Source: JBJGXI01 sp045635475 (lineage in GTDB: Bacteria > Bacillota > Bacilli > Bacillales > Amphibacillaceae). Taken from it: DNA of 64,000 bases. The stretch covers positions 1 through 64,000 of the forward strand of contig NZ_JBJGXI010000004.1 in the NCBI RefSeq assembly GCF_045635475.1. Direction: 5' to 3'. Position numbers and translations under genes: made by a program. Below are positions 1 to 6,709 of the stretch, piece after piece. How positions within the stretch are numbered: position 1 is the stretch's first letter; each line of letters starts with the position of its first letter. The notes below the pieces were generated by a model. That model had not been told where the DNA came from. It made no database searches and saw only the letters and a program-made list of their open reading frames with translations.

Positions 1-10
1 ATTCAAAAGA

Positions 11-41
11 GGGAGTTAATAGGCTTTTATAAAAAACTCCC
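11..41. terminator. hairpin before smpB, probable terminator of the upstream gene
   Basis: GGGAGTT and AACTCCC form a 7-bp stem around an AT-rich loop. It lies between the window edge and smpB and probably ends the gene to the left, which is not in the window. No clear T-run follows, so the call is moderate. Confidence 0.45.
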
Positions 42-75
42 ACAAATACTTGACTCAATCGTCCATAGACTATGA

Positions 76-105
76 TTGGATTAAGCGCGTGATTTCTGTT
101 AAAAT
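76..105 (+). promoter_or_regulatory. likely sigma-A promoter of smpB
   Basis: TTGGAT at 76-81 and TAAAAT at 100-105 are separated by 18 bases. The start would fall a short distance before the smpB ribosome site (AAGAGGAGG around 120-129). This is a motif reading only. Confidence 0.45.
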
Positions 106-136
106 ATATCTCACGGAGCAAGAGGAGGACGCACGT

Positions 137-607
137 ATGCCAAAAGGTCAAGGCAAAACAATTGCCCAAAATAAAAAAGCAAATCATGATTATTTAATAG
201 AAGAAACTTTTGAAGCGGGTCTCGTTTTACAAGGCACAGAAATCAAATCGATTCGTGCCGGAAGAGTAAACTTAAAAGATAGCTTTGCGCGAATTGATGG
301 ACGGGGAGAGGTCTGGTTATCAAATTTGCATATTTCACCATACGAGCAGGGTAACCGATTTAACCATGATCCAACCCGCTCAAGAAAGTTACTGCTTCAC
401 CGAAAACAAATCGATAAATTATTCGGTGAAACACAACAACAAGGTTATTCATTAGTACCATTAAAGATTTATATTAAAAATGGTGTAGCGAAAGTCTTAA
501 TTGGACTCGGTAAAGGGAAAAAGAAATACGATAAACGAGAAGATTTGAAACAAAAGCAAGCGAAGCGTGATATGGATCGTGCGATAAAAGATCGGATGAA
601 TAGCTAG
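137..607 (+). CDS. smpB: SsrA-binding protein SmpB
   Basis: SmpB binds tmRNA, occupies the decoding centre of stalled ribosomes and is essential for trans-translation. The 156-residue length is normal for the family. Visible features are the N-terminal IAQNKKANHDY segment, the ETFEAGLVLQGTEIKSIR core of the oligonucleotide-binding fold, and a basic C-terminal tail (KKKYDKREDLKQKQAKRDMDRA) of the type that becomes helical in the mRNA channel. The ATG at 137 is chosen over an upstream in-frame start at 50 because AAGAGGAGG lies just before it and the protein then begins with the family-typical MPKG. It is followed directly by ssrA, its RNA partner, the usual arrangement in Firmicutes. Confidence 0.97.
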   Translation: MPKGQGKTIAQNKKANHDYLIEETFEAGLVLQGTEIKSIRAGRVNLKDSFARIDGRGEVWLSNLHISPYEQGNRFNHDPTRSRKLLLHRKQIDKLFGETQQQGYSLVPLKIYIKNGVAKVLIGLGKGKKKYDKREDLKQKQAKRDMDRAIKDRMNS

Positions 608-652
608 AAAGTATTGAGTAGTCCTAGTTCAGCGCTAAATCGAAGCGAGCAC

Positions 653-681
653 TTGTGCTTTTCGTATCATTATGCTATAAT
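653..681 (+). promoter_or_regulatory. likely ssrA promoter
   Basis: TTGTGC (653-658) and TATAAT (676-681) have an ideal 17-base spacer. This would start a precursor around 688, some 80 bases before the mature tmRNA 5' end at 770, consistent with RNase P processing. It lies in the gap after smpB. Confidence 0.65.
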
Positions 682-769
682 GAAATTCGTCGCTCATCGC
701 GACAACACAATTAAATAATAATGTGCTTGATATATACTCCCGTATTACCCAATGAATTTTTTATATCAT

Positions 770-1404
770 GGGGACGTTACGGATTCGACAGGGGTAGGTC
801 GAGCTCAGGTTGCGTGCCGAGGTTACGACTCGTTAAACGTTAACGCCAATATAACTGGCAAAACAAACAATTACTCTTTAGCAGCTGCGTAAGTAGCACT
901 AAAGGATCCTTCCTACCATCACCCATGTGGTAGATAGAAGGGTCTCAACTTATAGTGGGTTACGCTGACGTTCTCCGCCTGGGGATGTTCAGAAGAGACT
1001 AATCAGGCTAGCTGTTAGGAAGCCTGTTGGTAGGCCGAATAATATGCGAATGATAATATACCGACTACGCATGTAGAAGCCTGAGTGCCGATATCCTTGG
1101 ACGTGGGTTCGATTAGTAATTAGTCGCCTTGCTTGGTAACAAGTAAGTGATAATTCGGCTTTATCGGTGAAACCTAAGTCACTTCTAGTGATATGGCAAT
1201 ACCGAGCGGTGTGTGGAGAGATCCAACAGCCGTGTATCGACTTATAGGCTGCCCTTTGGGTAGTACTAGGATGCGAAATCTTACCTTAACGGTAAAAATC
1301 ACATTTCGCATAAGACGCCGAAGAACCTAACGATTACTACAGGTTCAAGATATAGTCAGTGCCATGACGAAAGCATGGAACAGCACGTCCCACCGTCTCC
1401 ACCA
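770..1404 (+). ncRNA. ssrA: tmRNA (ssrA) interrupted by a group I intron
   Basis: tmRNA rescues stalled ribosomes by acting as tRNA-Ala and then as mRNA for a degradation tag. The 5' end GGGGACG pairs with CGTCTCC near the 3' end (acceptor stem), followed by discriminator A1401 and an encoded CCA at 1402-1404. GGATTCGACAGGGGT is the conserved tRNA-like domain. GGCAAAACAAAC begins the resume region and the encoded tag is (A)GKTNNYSLAAA followed by TAA. After GACGTGGGTTCGAT (T-stem and loop, to 1113) the sequence departs from tmRNA and only returns at TCCCACCGTCTCCACCA (1388-1404), so exon 1 is 770-1113 and exon 2 is 1388-1404. Removing 1114-1387 restores a five-pair T-stem (GTGGG/CCCAC) and a seven-base loop. 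The mature RNA would be 361 nt, a normal size. Confidence 0.95.
1114..1387 (+). mobile_element. group I self-splicing intron in the tmRNA T-loop
   Basis: The 274-nt insertion has the group I core in order: P1 pairs exon CGAT (ending at U1113) with GTCG in the intron, giving the U-G pair at the splice site. P3 is TTCGGC (1154-1159) with GCCGAA (1317-1322). P4 may be CGGT/ACCG (about 1165 and 1201). P8 is GAACCT (1323-1328) with AGGTTC (1341-1346). The guanosine-binding P7/R strand AAGATATAGTC (1347-1357) is the classic group I signature, and a P9-like hairpin CCATG/CATGG follows. The intron ends in G1387 as required. There is no room for a homing endonuclease gene. Group I introns in tmRNA T-loops have been described for a few Firmicutes. 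Exact boundaries are inferred from pairing. Confidence 0.88.
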
Positions 1405-1426
1405 ATACATAGTTGGTGGTTTTTTT
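1400..1426 (+). terminator. intrinsic terminator of ssrA
   Basis: CACCAA (1400-1405) pairs with TTGGTG (1413-1418) and is followed by a run of seven T. The left arm includes the 3' CCA of the tmRNA itself, so termination and 3' processing use the same bases. Confidence 0.8.
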
Positions 1427-1522
1427 GTGTTTAAAATCTGTGTCCTAAAAGATAAGCGCTTAGTTTGGCTCTGCTCTTTCGCTCCCTTGCCAGAGCAAGT
1501 ACAAGCGAACGGTACACATGTT

Positions 1523-1918
1523 TCACTCTATCTTCTTACTATTCTCTTTAATAATAGCAACCAACTCTTTAAACGAATACCTATTATTTACAACATTAAC
1601 AGTAAAGTCAGCTTGTTTTTTCTGGCTATTCATTTCAAAGTCGTACCCATTATAATACAAAAATTGTGTTAGAGATAAGAAAGCTGTACGTTTGTTTGCA
1701 TTATGAAATGCGTGGTTTTGTGCAATAGACTCTAATAGTGCCGCAGATTTTTCAAAAACCGTCGAATATGCGTCACTTGCAGCTGCTGACTGTTGTGGCC
1801 GGTTGATTGCTGAATCTAATAGATCAGGAGATTTAATACCATTCTGCTCGCCTGGGCTAAATCGCTCAATTATATACTGATTAATAGCCGCAACTTCCAC
1901 ATATGTTAAGTAACGCAT
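1523..1918 (-). CDS. doc: Doc-family toxin (Fic fold)
   Basis: The 131-residue protein has the Doc/Fic active-site motif HAFHNANKRTA (about residues 68-78), matching HxFx[ND][AG]NKR of death-on-curing toxins. Known Doc phosphorylates EF-Tu and halts translation. Its length and N-terminal YLTYVEVAAINQYII segment also fit Doc proteins. The start codon follows the stop codon of the antitoxin gene with no gap, so the two are co-transcribed and probably translationally coupled. The Doc activity here is inferred from the motif, not shown. It lies just downstream of ssrA in convergent orientation. Confidence 0.9.
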   Translation of the reverse strand: MRYLTYVEVAAINQYIIERFSPGEQNGIKSPDLLDSAINRPQQSAAASDAYSTVFEKSAALLESIAQNHAFHNANKRTAFLSLTQFLYYNGYDFEMNSQKKQADFTVNVVNNRYSFKELVAIIKENSKKIE

Positions 1919-2173
1919 CTATCTGTCCACTAAATCTTTTATTGTTTTTTCGTGCTTCTTTGTGTTGCGTTCTAACACTTCAAAAAAATCAGGACTTAAC
2001 CCTTTTGGTAACTTAACATCTTTCTTCTTCTGTATAACAATTTCTCCATCCTTTAATTCCATTTGAACATTATCTCCATAAGAAATTCCAGCTTCCTGAA
2101 GAAATTCTTTAGGAAAAGTAATCCCATAGCTGTTCCCAATTTTAGTCACTTTTCTTTCATATTTATTATTCAT
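1919..2173 (-). CDS. AbrB/MazE-type antitoxin paired with Doc
   Basis: The 84-residue protein begins with a swapped-hairpin AbrB DNA-binding domain (ERKVTKIGNSYGITFPKEFL, about residues 5-24), a fold used by MazE and SpoVT/AbrB. The C-terminal 35 residues are charged and probably form the toxin-binding tail. It precedes doc directly on the same strand, the antitoxin-first order that gives autoregulation. Phd is the classical Doc partner, so an AbrB-fold partner is a variant arrangement, though known in type II systems. The start follows a weak AAGGAGA site. Confidence 0.85.
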   Translation of the reverse strand: MNNKYERKVTKIGNSYGITFPKEFLQEAGISYGDNVQMELKDGEIVIQKKKDVKLPKGLSPDFFEVLERNTKKHEKTIKDLVDR

Positions 2174-2195
2174 GTTATTGTCTCCTTATAAAAGT

Positions 2196-2231
2196 GTTAT
2201 AACTATTATAACATGACTGAAGCGTTATAAC
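2196..2231. promoter_or_regulatory. three GTTATAAC palindromes, likely operator of the antitoxin-Doc operon
   Basis: GTTATAAC occurs at 2196-2203 and 2224-2231, with ATTATAAC at 2205-2212 between them, immediately upstream of the antitoxin gene. The palindromes overlap a possible minus-strand -10 region. Repeated short palindromes in front of an AbrB-fold antitoxin fit autorepression; this is inferred. Confidence 0.6.
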
Positions 2232-2351
2232 AGTAAAACGGACAGTGACAGGTACTCCCTACTACACATAGGTTCTTACTGGAAAAAATCGTGAAAGTGA
2301 ACTAAATTTAGGAAAGAATCTGAGTGGTGCTAATGTTGGTTTAGTTGTTGA

Positions 2352-2646
2352 CTCACATAAATGGCTTTATTCATTCTTTAACCGCAATCACATTGCTTTG
2401 TGAATGATACGATTCCTCATTATTCTTCTAAGATGTCAATCGTCTTAGCACCTTGCTGCGGAGGATTTGACATCAATTTGTCTTGTTTTTCATCGTATGC
2501 TACTTTTACTTTTTGGCCGATCTCATATTTATCCACTTCGCTTTCATCAATAAAAAACCATGAACTGTCGTGAAGTTGTGCTATCTCTCCGATCTCTTGT
2601 TGTGTTTTTACTATCACCGCTTCTTTTGTAATGTTTGTGATTACAA
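2352..2646 (-). pseudogene. duplicated 3' fragment of the anti-sigma gene
   Basis: This stretch repeats, with scattered differences, the last 70 or so codons of the gene at 3030-4046 plus its 3' flank (ACCGCAATC and CGATTCCTCATTATTC occur in both). A 65-codon reading frame (2420-2617) matches TQQEIGEIAQLHDSSWFF and the following residues almost exactly. Similarity starts at TTGACTCACATAAAT, which is the outer edge of the palindromic repeat at 2849-2964, and ends abruptly at 2648 where a REP-like element begins. It has no 5' half or ribosome site, so it is a dead fragment. Confidence 0.85.
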
Positions 2647-2648
2647 GT

Positions 2649-2679
2649 GTGAAACGAGGTTCCTGACCCTCCGTTCCCC
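2649..2679. repeat. REP-like element, solo copy
   Basis: GTGAAACGAGGTTCCTGACC followed by CTCCGTTCCCC belongs to a dispersed family in this window with consensus GTGAAACGAG, then CCTGACCCTCCGTCCC. It sits exactly at the breakpoint of the truncated anti-sigma copy. REP sequences of this style are mobilised by RAYT (Y1 transposase) enzymes in other bacteria; none is encoded here. Confidence 0.7.
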
Positions 2680-2848
2680 ATTGGAAAATGAGTCTATTGA
2701 TGATCTTGAATTTACACCTTTACCAGCAGAGTAATTAGCGTATCACAATGATACTAAGCGAGAATGCCTCCTTTTCATTGACAGATGCAAAATCTGGATA
2801 GTATAAAGGGGGGATTTTTTATGTTCAAAATACATTTCCACCTATATT

Positions 2849-2964
2849 AGTCAATTTCATAATACTGATTTTTAGCTATCTGCACCCACAGATAGTTGGA
2901 TTTAACCGTCTCCGAAGTATATATGGATGCAGATAGCTGTGAAAGGTAATTATGAAATTGACTC
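2849..2964. repeat. 115-bp palindromic MITE, copy 1
   Basis: The terminal inverted repeats are AGTCAATTTCATAAT and ATTATGAAATTGACT, with internal inverted arms around AGCTATCTGCA and a central ACCGTCTCC segment. The same element recurs at 36811-36924 (same orientation) and 61211-61324 (opposite orientation). It has no coding capacity, as expected of a miniature inverted-repeat element moved by a transposase elsewhere. It lies between the intact anti-sigma gene and the truncated duplicate. Confidence 0.85.
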
Positions 2965-3029
2965 ACATAAATAGATTTCTTCTATCTTTAACCGCAATCT
3001 CATAGTTTTGGGAATAACACGATTCCTCA

Positions 3030-4046
3030 TTATTCTTTTAAGATGTCAACCTTCTTAGAACCTTGCTGCGGAGGGTCTGACATCAATTTGTCTTGTTTTT
3101 CATCGTATGCTACTTTTACTTTTTGGCCGATCTCATATTTATCCACTTCGCTTTCATCAATAAAAAACCATGAACTGTCGTGAAGTTGTGCTATCTCTCC
3201 GATCTCTTGTTGTGTTTTTCCTATCACCGCTTCTTTTGTAATGTTTGGGATTACAAGTATTTTGGGAGGGTATCCAGCTTCACTAATAATTCCCCCTATA
3301 TATCCAGTCATCTGATCAAATATATCTGATGTATCCACAGCTATTCCTGATGTATCAACTTTTACCACCTTCGTCGTATTCACGTTATTGCCAAAAATCC
3401 CTGATGATCTGTGAATATATACGAGATACATGTCCTCTGTTGGGTCAAAATCTTCACTTTTATTAAAATACATCCTTAGCTTGTATGTTCCTGCTTCTTC
3501 TGGAGTGAAAAATCCAATAAAGCCAGAATAGGGGTATTTTTCAACGTTTTTATCAAGTATGTTTATACGCTTTAATGCTTTTACAACTATTTGTTCATCT
3601 ATACCACCTGTTCCAATACTAGTTGGAATATAATAACCATCATCTTCTTGATCGGTGAAAGTCATCCCAAATAAGCCTTTCATAACAGGATAAGTGATGT
3701 TATTTCCTTGCCCTTTTTTAACTGTAACCTCCAACATATAGTCTTTATAATCCAAATCGTCATTTGTATTCACTGTCAGGGCAGCATCAATCGAAACATT
3801 AGGCAAATTATCTAAATTTCCTGTAGTGGGATCTTGATCGATAAAGAACATTACTGAAAATAGAAGCGCCGCAACTATTGCTCCACTAGCAACAACTAGA
3901 CGGGTGAACCATCGCTTACCCGGTGTATTATTTTCTTCAGTAGCAATCCGTTGCATAACTACTTGTTTGCTCTTTCGTTTTTGTTCGTCATTGAGTGTAG
4001 GTTTTTTCGTTTCTGCAAGTAATTTATCCATGTAATCACGATTCAT
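3030..4046 (-). CDS. membrane-anchored anti-sigma factor
   Basis: The 338-residue protein has a short cytoplasmic N-terminus, one membrane segment (about residues 49-68, LVVASGAIVAALLFSVMFFI) and a large extracytoplasmic part. It overlaps the end of the ECF sigma gene by 11 bases, the standard layout for a sigma/anti-sigma pair. The N-terminal segment would sequester the sigma factor. The last 70 residues (YEIGQKVKVAYDEKQDKL region) resemble DUF3221-like secreted domains, tentatively. The ATG at 4046 is preferred over an upstream GTG because GGGAGG lies eight bases before it. No named family was recognised for the middle part. The 3' third has been duplicated downstream. Confidence 0.75.
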   Translation of the reverse strand: MNRDYMDKLLAETKKPTLNDEQKRKSKQVVMQRIATEENNTPGKRWFTRLVVASGAIVAALLFSVMFFIDQDPTTGNLDNLPNVSIDAALTVNTNDDLDYKDYMLEVTVKKGQGNNITYPVMKGLFGMTFTDQEDDGYYIPTSIGTGGIDEQIVVKALKRINILDKNVEKYPYSGFIGFFTPEEAGTYKLRMYFNKSEDFDPTEDMYLVYIHRSSGIFGNNVNTTKVVKVDTSGIAVDTSDIFDQMTGYIGGIISEAGYPPKILVIPNITKEAVIGKTQQEIGEIAQLHDSSWFFIDESEVDKYEIGQKVKVAYDEKQDKLMSDPPQQGSKKVDILKE

Positions 4047-4548
4047 TCGACTCACCTCCCAGCGCAGTTTTAAGTGCTTTTTTGGCCCGATGATAGGTTA
4101 GGCGCACCTTACTTTCCTTCCATCCAAGAATATACGCAGTCTCACTAACAGATAATTCTTTTAGCCCCTTTAAAATAAGGACATCCCGGTATCGAGGATT
4201 TAACGTATGGATAGCATGATATAACGAGTGGTTTAATTCCTGACTGACGAGAATGTGCTCGGGTCCTTCCTGATGATCTAGTTCCTTTTCATATTTATAC
4301 GATGGAAAGAAAAGCTGCTTCCTGTTCCTTTGTCGAATTGTATCAATCGCAATATTTCTTGCAATACTTAATAACCAGCTTTTCGGTTTTGCATTTTCTT
4401 GGTAGGAATGTAGAGCACGATAAGCACGGATAAAAACCTCTTGCACTAAGTCCTCTGCTTCCAAATAGCCAATGCGATACACGAGAAAATGATATATATC
4501 CTCACTGTAAGCATCAAACCAATCTGCAATTATTTGCTTCTGCTCCAT
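4036..4548 (-). CDS. ECF RNA polymerase sigma factor
   Basis: This 170-residue sigma-70 family protein has region 2 (IYHFLVYRIGYLEAEDLVQEVFIRAYRAL, about 20-48, with the WLLSIARNIAIDTIRQRN promoter-melting segment) and region 4 (LNPRYRDVLILKGLKELSVSETAYILGWKESKVRLTYHRAKKALK, about 118-162) with its helix-turn-helix. ECF factors redirect RNA polymerase in response to envelope signals and are held by a membrane anti-sigma, here encoded next. The ATG at 4548 follows GAGGAG; an upstream TTG was rejected. Close relatives sit at 49784 (intact) and 24844 (deleted) in this window. Confidence 0.92.
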   Translation of the reverse strand: MEQKQIIADWFDAYSEDIYHFLVYRIGYLEAEDLVQEVFIRAYRALHSYQENAKPKSWLLSIARNIAIDTIRQRNRKQLFFPSYKYEKELDHQEGPEHILVSQELNHSLYHAIHTLNPRYRDVLILKGLKELSVSETAYILGWKESKVRLTYHRAKKALKTALGGESNES

Positions 4549-4641
4549 GGGGTAACTCCTCAACTTGGAATTTAGTTCCTCTACTATATAAAACGAATCA
4601 TATCACGATTTATTGCAGTTATTTTTATTTTTTTTTTAAAA

Positions 4642-4672
4642 GTGGAACAAGGAACCTGACCCTCTGTGCCAC
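4642..4672. repeat. REP-like element, solo copy
   Basis: GTGGAACAAGGAACCTGACC followed by CTCTGTGCCAC is a diverged member of the REP family. Its ends GTGG..CA and TG.CCAC can pair. It lies between the divergent sigma factor and YtrA-like regulator genes. Confidence 0.6.
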
Positions 4673-4703
4673 GAGGTGTTCCACCGCTGTCGGAAAATTG
4701 TAG

Positions 4704-4733
4704 TTGACAGTTTTTGTGTATTAACCATATAAT
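4704..4733 (+). promoter_or_regulatory. promoter of the YtrA-like ABC operon
   Basis: A consensus -35 TTGACA (4704-4709) and -10 TATAAT (4728-4733) are 18 bases apart, about 60 bases before the regulator start. Near-perfect boxes suggest strong activity controlled by repression. Confidence 0.8.
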
Positions 4734-4768
4734 ACACTTATACAAAGTGTATGAACTACTTAATACAC
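4716..4768. promoter_or_regulatory. two inverted-repeat operators for the GntR/YtrA regulator
   Basis: GTGTATTA-6-TAATACAC (4716-4737) overlaps the -10 box, and GTGTAT-8-TAATACAC (4747-4768) follows it. Shared GTGTAT/ATACAC half-sites over and just after the promoter fit autorepression as known for YtrA-type regulators. Binding is inferred. Confidence 0.7.
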
Positions 4769-4793
4769 ACACTTTTAAAAATGAGGGGTTTCC

Positions 4794-5174
4794 ATGAATG
4801 TAAAGCTGAATAACCGTGATCCGGTTTATTTGCAAATTGTTCGGTATTTTAAGGAACAAATCGCTATTGGTGAGTTGCAGCCTGGTGAGGAAATACCATC
4901 GAGACGAGAGTTGGCAAATAGGATGAAGATAAATCCTAATACTGCGCAACGAGCATATAAGGAAATGGAGGAACAGGGATTGATCTATACGGAGAAAAAT
5001 CATCCAAGTACAATTACTACTGACAAAATCACGTTGGGTAAGGTGAGAGATGAGCTATTAGTTGAAGCAGTAAATTTGTTTGTGACATCTGTTCGTTCCA
5101 TCAATGTACCAGTTGATGAACTACTTGAACTGGTTAGAGAAAAGTACACAGATAACCGTGACGGGGAGGCGTAA
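4794..5174 (+). CDS. GntR family regulator, YtrA subfamily
   Basis: The 126-residue protein has a winged helix near the N-terminus (DPVYLQIVRYFKEQIAIGEL, then PSRRELANRMKINPNTAQRAYKEMEEQGLIY, about 9-62) and only a short C-terminal dimer helix, which defines the YtrA subfamily. Such repressors control ABC transporters and respond to cell-wall antibiotics or other envelope stress in B. subtilis. It is the first gene of an operon with the ATPase and permease that follow, with gaps of only a few bases. GAGGGG provides its ribosome site. Confidence 0.9.
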   Translation: MNVKLNNRDPVYLQIVRYFKEQIAIGELQPGEEIPSRRELANRMKINPNTAQRAYKEMEEQGLIYTEKNHPSTITTDKITLGKVRDELLVEAVNLFVTSVRSINVPVDELLELVREKYTDNRDGEA

Positions 5175-5177
5175 AAT

Positions 5178-5867
5178 ATGATTGAAGTAAAAGAGATTGA
5201 AAAGAAATATGGACGGAAAAAAATATTAAAAGGTGTGTCCTTTACTGCTAACAAAGGTGAAATCACTTGTTTAATTGGGATAAACGGTGTGGGGAAGACG
5301 ACGATTTTAAACGCGATTATGGCGCTTACGCCAATAAATAAAGGACAGATTTTAATAGATGGAGAAGTCCTCAAGGAAAAAACATTTGAGAAAATCACGT
5401 TTATTCCTGATGCGATTACGATGCTTCCGCAAATGACAATAGCAGAGGCGATGGAGTTCATGAACGACTTTTATACGTGTTGGAATCAGGAACGTGCAAC
5501 AGAATTGCTAGGTTTCTTTAAATTAAAGCAAGAGGAGCGAATTTCTTCTTTATCAAAAGGAAATACAGCGAAGGTTAATCTGTTACTCGGATTAGCACTT
5601 GATGTTGACTATGTGTTAATGGATGAACCATTTTCAGGAATTGATATGTTCAGTCGCGAGGAAATCGCCAATGTGTTCACTAGTCACTTAATCGAGAATC
5701 GTGGCGTGATTATTACAACACATGAAATCGGTGATATAGAACATTTAATTGATAAGGTTGTCCTACTAGATGATGGCATGGTGACGAAGGAATTCAATGC
5801 GGAAGAAGCGCGCGAGAATGAAGGCAAATCTGTCATTGATGTGATGAGAGAGGTGTATAAGAAATGA
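5178..5867 (+). CDS. ABC transporter ATP-binding protein
   Basis: The 229-residue ATPase has Walker A GINGVGKTT (about residues 35-43), a signature SSLSKGNTAKVNL that departs from LSGGQ (LSKGN), Walker B YVLMDEPFSGID and the switch histidine in TTHEIGD. It resembles YtrB-type ATPases, which pair with YtrA regulators. Its last codons overlap the start of the permease gene by four bases, so the two are coupled. The substrate is unknown; peptide or bacteriocin resistance is plausible by family. Confidence 0.92.
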   Translation: MIEVKEIEKKYGRKKILKGVSFTANKGEITCLIGINGVGKTTILNAIMALTPINKGQILIDGEVLKEKTFEKITFIPDAITMLPQMTIAEAMEFMNDFYTCWNQERATELLGFFKLKQEERISSLSKGNTAKVNLLLGLALDVDYVLMDEPFSGIDMFSREEIANVFTSHLIENRGVIITTHEIGDIEHLIDKVVLLDDGMVTKEFNAEEARENEGKSVIDVMREVYKK

Positions 5868-6697
5868 AAAATTACCTAAAGCTTGTAAACTTTGAAGTGA
5901 ATCGGGTAGTGAAGCTATTTGTAGTTTTATTAGGAATAACGTTTGTCGTACAAATTGCAGGCGTGATCCTTCAGGCAAGAAAGTATTTAAACGCGGCGAA
6001 CCAACAAATCTATCAAGAAATGGTAACACAAGCCGAGTTTATCGAAATGACTGGGCAGTTGAGTTTTTTGCACGTAGGAAGAAGTTTATGGTTTCTAGGG
6101 CCAATCGCGATATGTGTTGCTGGCGTAGGGTTTTATATCTTTTTGATTTGGTATCGTGATTGGGTTGGTAAAAATACCTTTATCTACCGATTATTAATGC
6201 TACCAACTACAAGATTGAATGTCTTTTATGCAAAAATGACTACGATCCTTGTCATGACATTTGGTTTAGTTGCCTTCCAACTTATTTTCTTGCCAATCGA
6301 AATGATGATTTTAAAAGGCATGGTACCGAGTGAATTTTTAAAAGAAATGGGTTTCATAGAGGTTGTGAATAGCGTGCCTCGATTGAGCATGATAATTCCA
6401 AATAATCTTCTGCAACTCATTTTATCTTACGGCGCAGGTTTGTTAGTTGTTAGTATTCTATTTACTGGAATTCTGCTGGAAAGAAGTTTTAAATGGAAAG
6501 GAATCTTCGCAGCAATTTTGTTTGGTAGCGCCGCGGTATTTGTATTTATCTCACCATTCCTTTTACAGGATTTTGTTTTGGATGGCTTTTTCTATCCGAT
6601 TGAATTGTTTGTTATTGAAATTGTCTTGGCTTTGGTTTTACTAGCTGCATCTGTGTGGCTAAGTGGATTTTTATTGAAGAAAAAAATTACCGTGTAA
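5864..6697 (+). CDS. ABC transporter membrane subunit
   Basis: The 277-residue protein has about six hydrophobic segments (for example LFVVLLGITFVVQIAGVIL near the start, IAICVAGVGFYIFLIWY around 85-100, and a final IVLALVLLAASVWLSGFLL) and no other domain. It overlaps the ATPase gene by four bases and is the permease half of the transporter. The large periplasmic-side loop between segments 1 and 2 is typical of this YtrC/D-like class. The substrate cannot be read from the sequence. Confidence 0.85.
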   Translation: MKNYLKLVNFEVNRVVKLFVVLLGITFVVQIAGVILQARKYLNAANQQIYQEMVTQAEFIEMTGQLSFLHVGRSLWFLGPIAICVAGVGFYIFLIWYRDWVGKNTFIYRLLMLPTTRLNVFYAKMTTILVMTFGLVAFQLIFLPIEMMILKGMVPSEFLKEMGFIEVVNSVPRLSMIIPNNLLQLILSYGAGLLVVSILFTGILLERSFKWKGIFAAILFGSAAVFVFISPFLLQDFVLDGFFYPIELFVIEIVLALVLLAASVWLSGFLLKKKITV

Positions 6698-6709
6698 GGA
6701 GTGTGTGAT

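Noticed and set aside
1364..1672. Plus-strand frame overlapping the ssrA 3' end and the doc gene
   Set aside because: It covers tmRNA exon 2, the terminator and the antisense of doc; no ribosome site or family match.
2890..2920. ACCGTCTCC in the MITE considered as an attachment-site copy of the ssrA 3' end
   Set aside because: The match is only nine bases and recurs in all three MITE copies, so it belongs to the MITE; no integrase is present.
4584..5461. Long minus-strand frames opposite the YtrA-like regulator and ATPase
   Set aside because: They are antisense shadows of well-supported plus-strand genes and lack translation signals.
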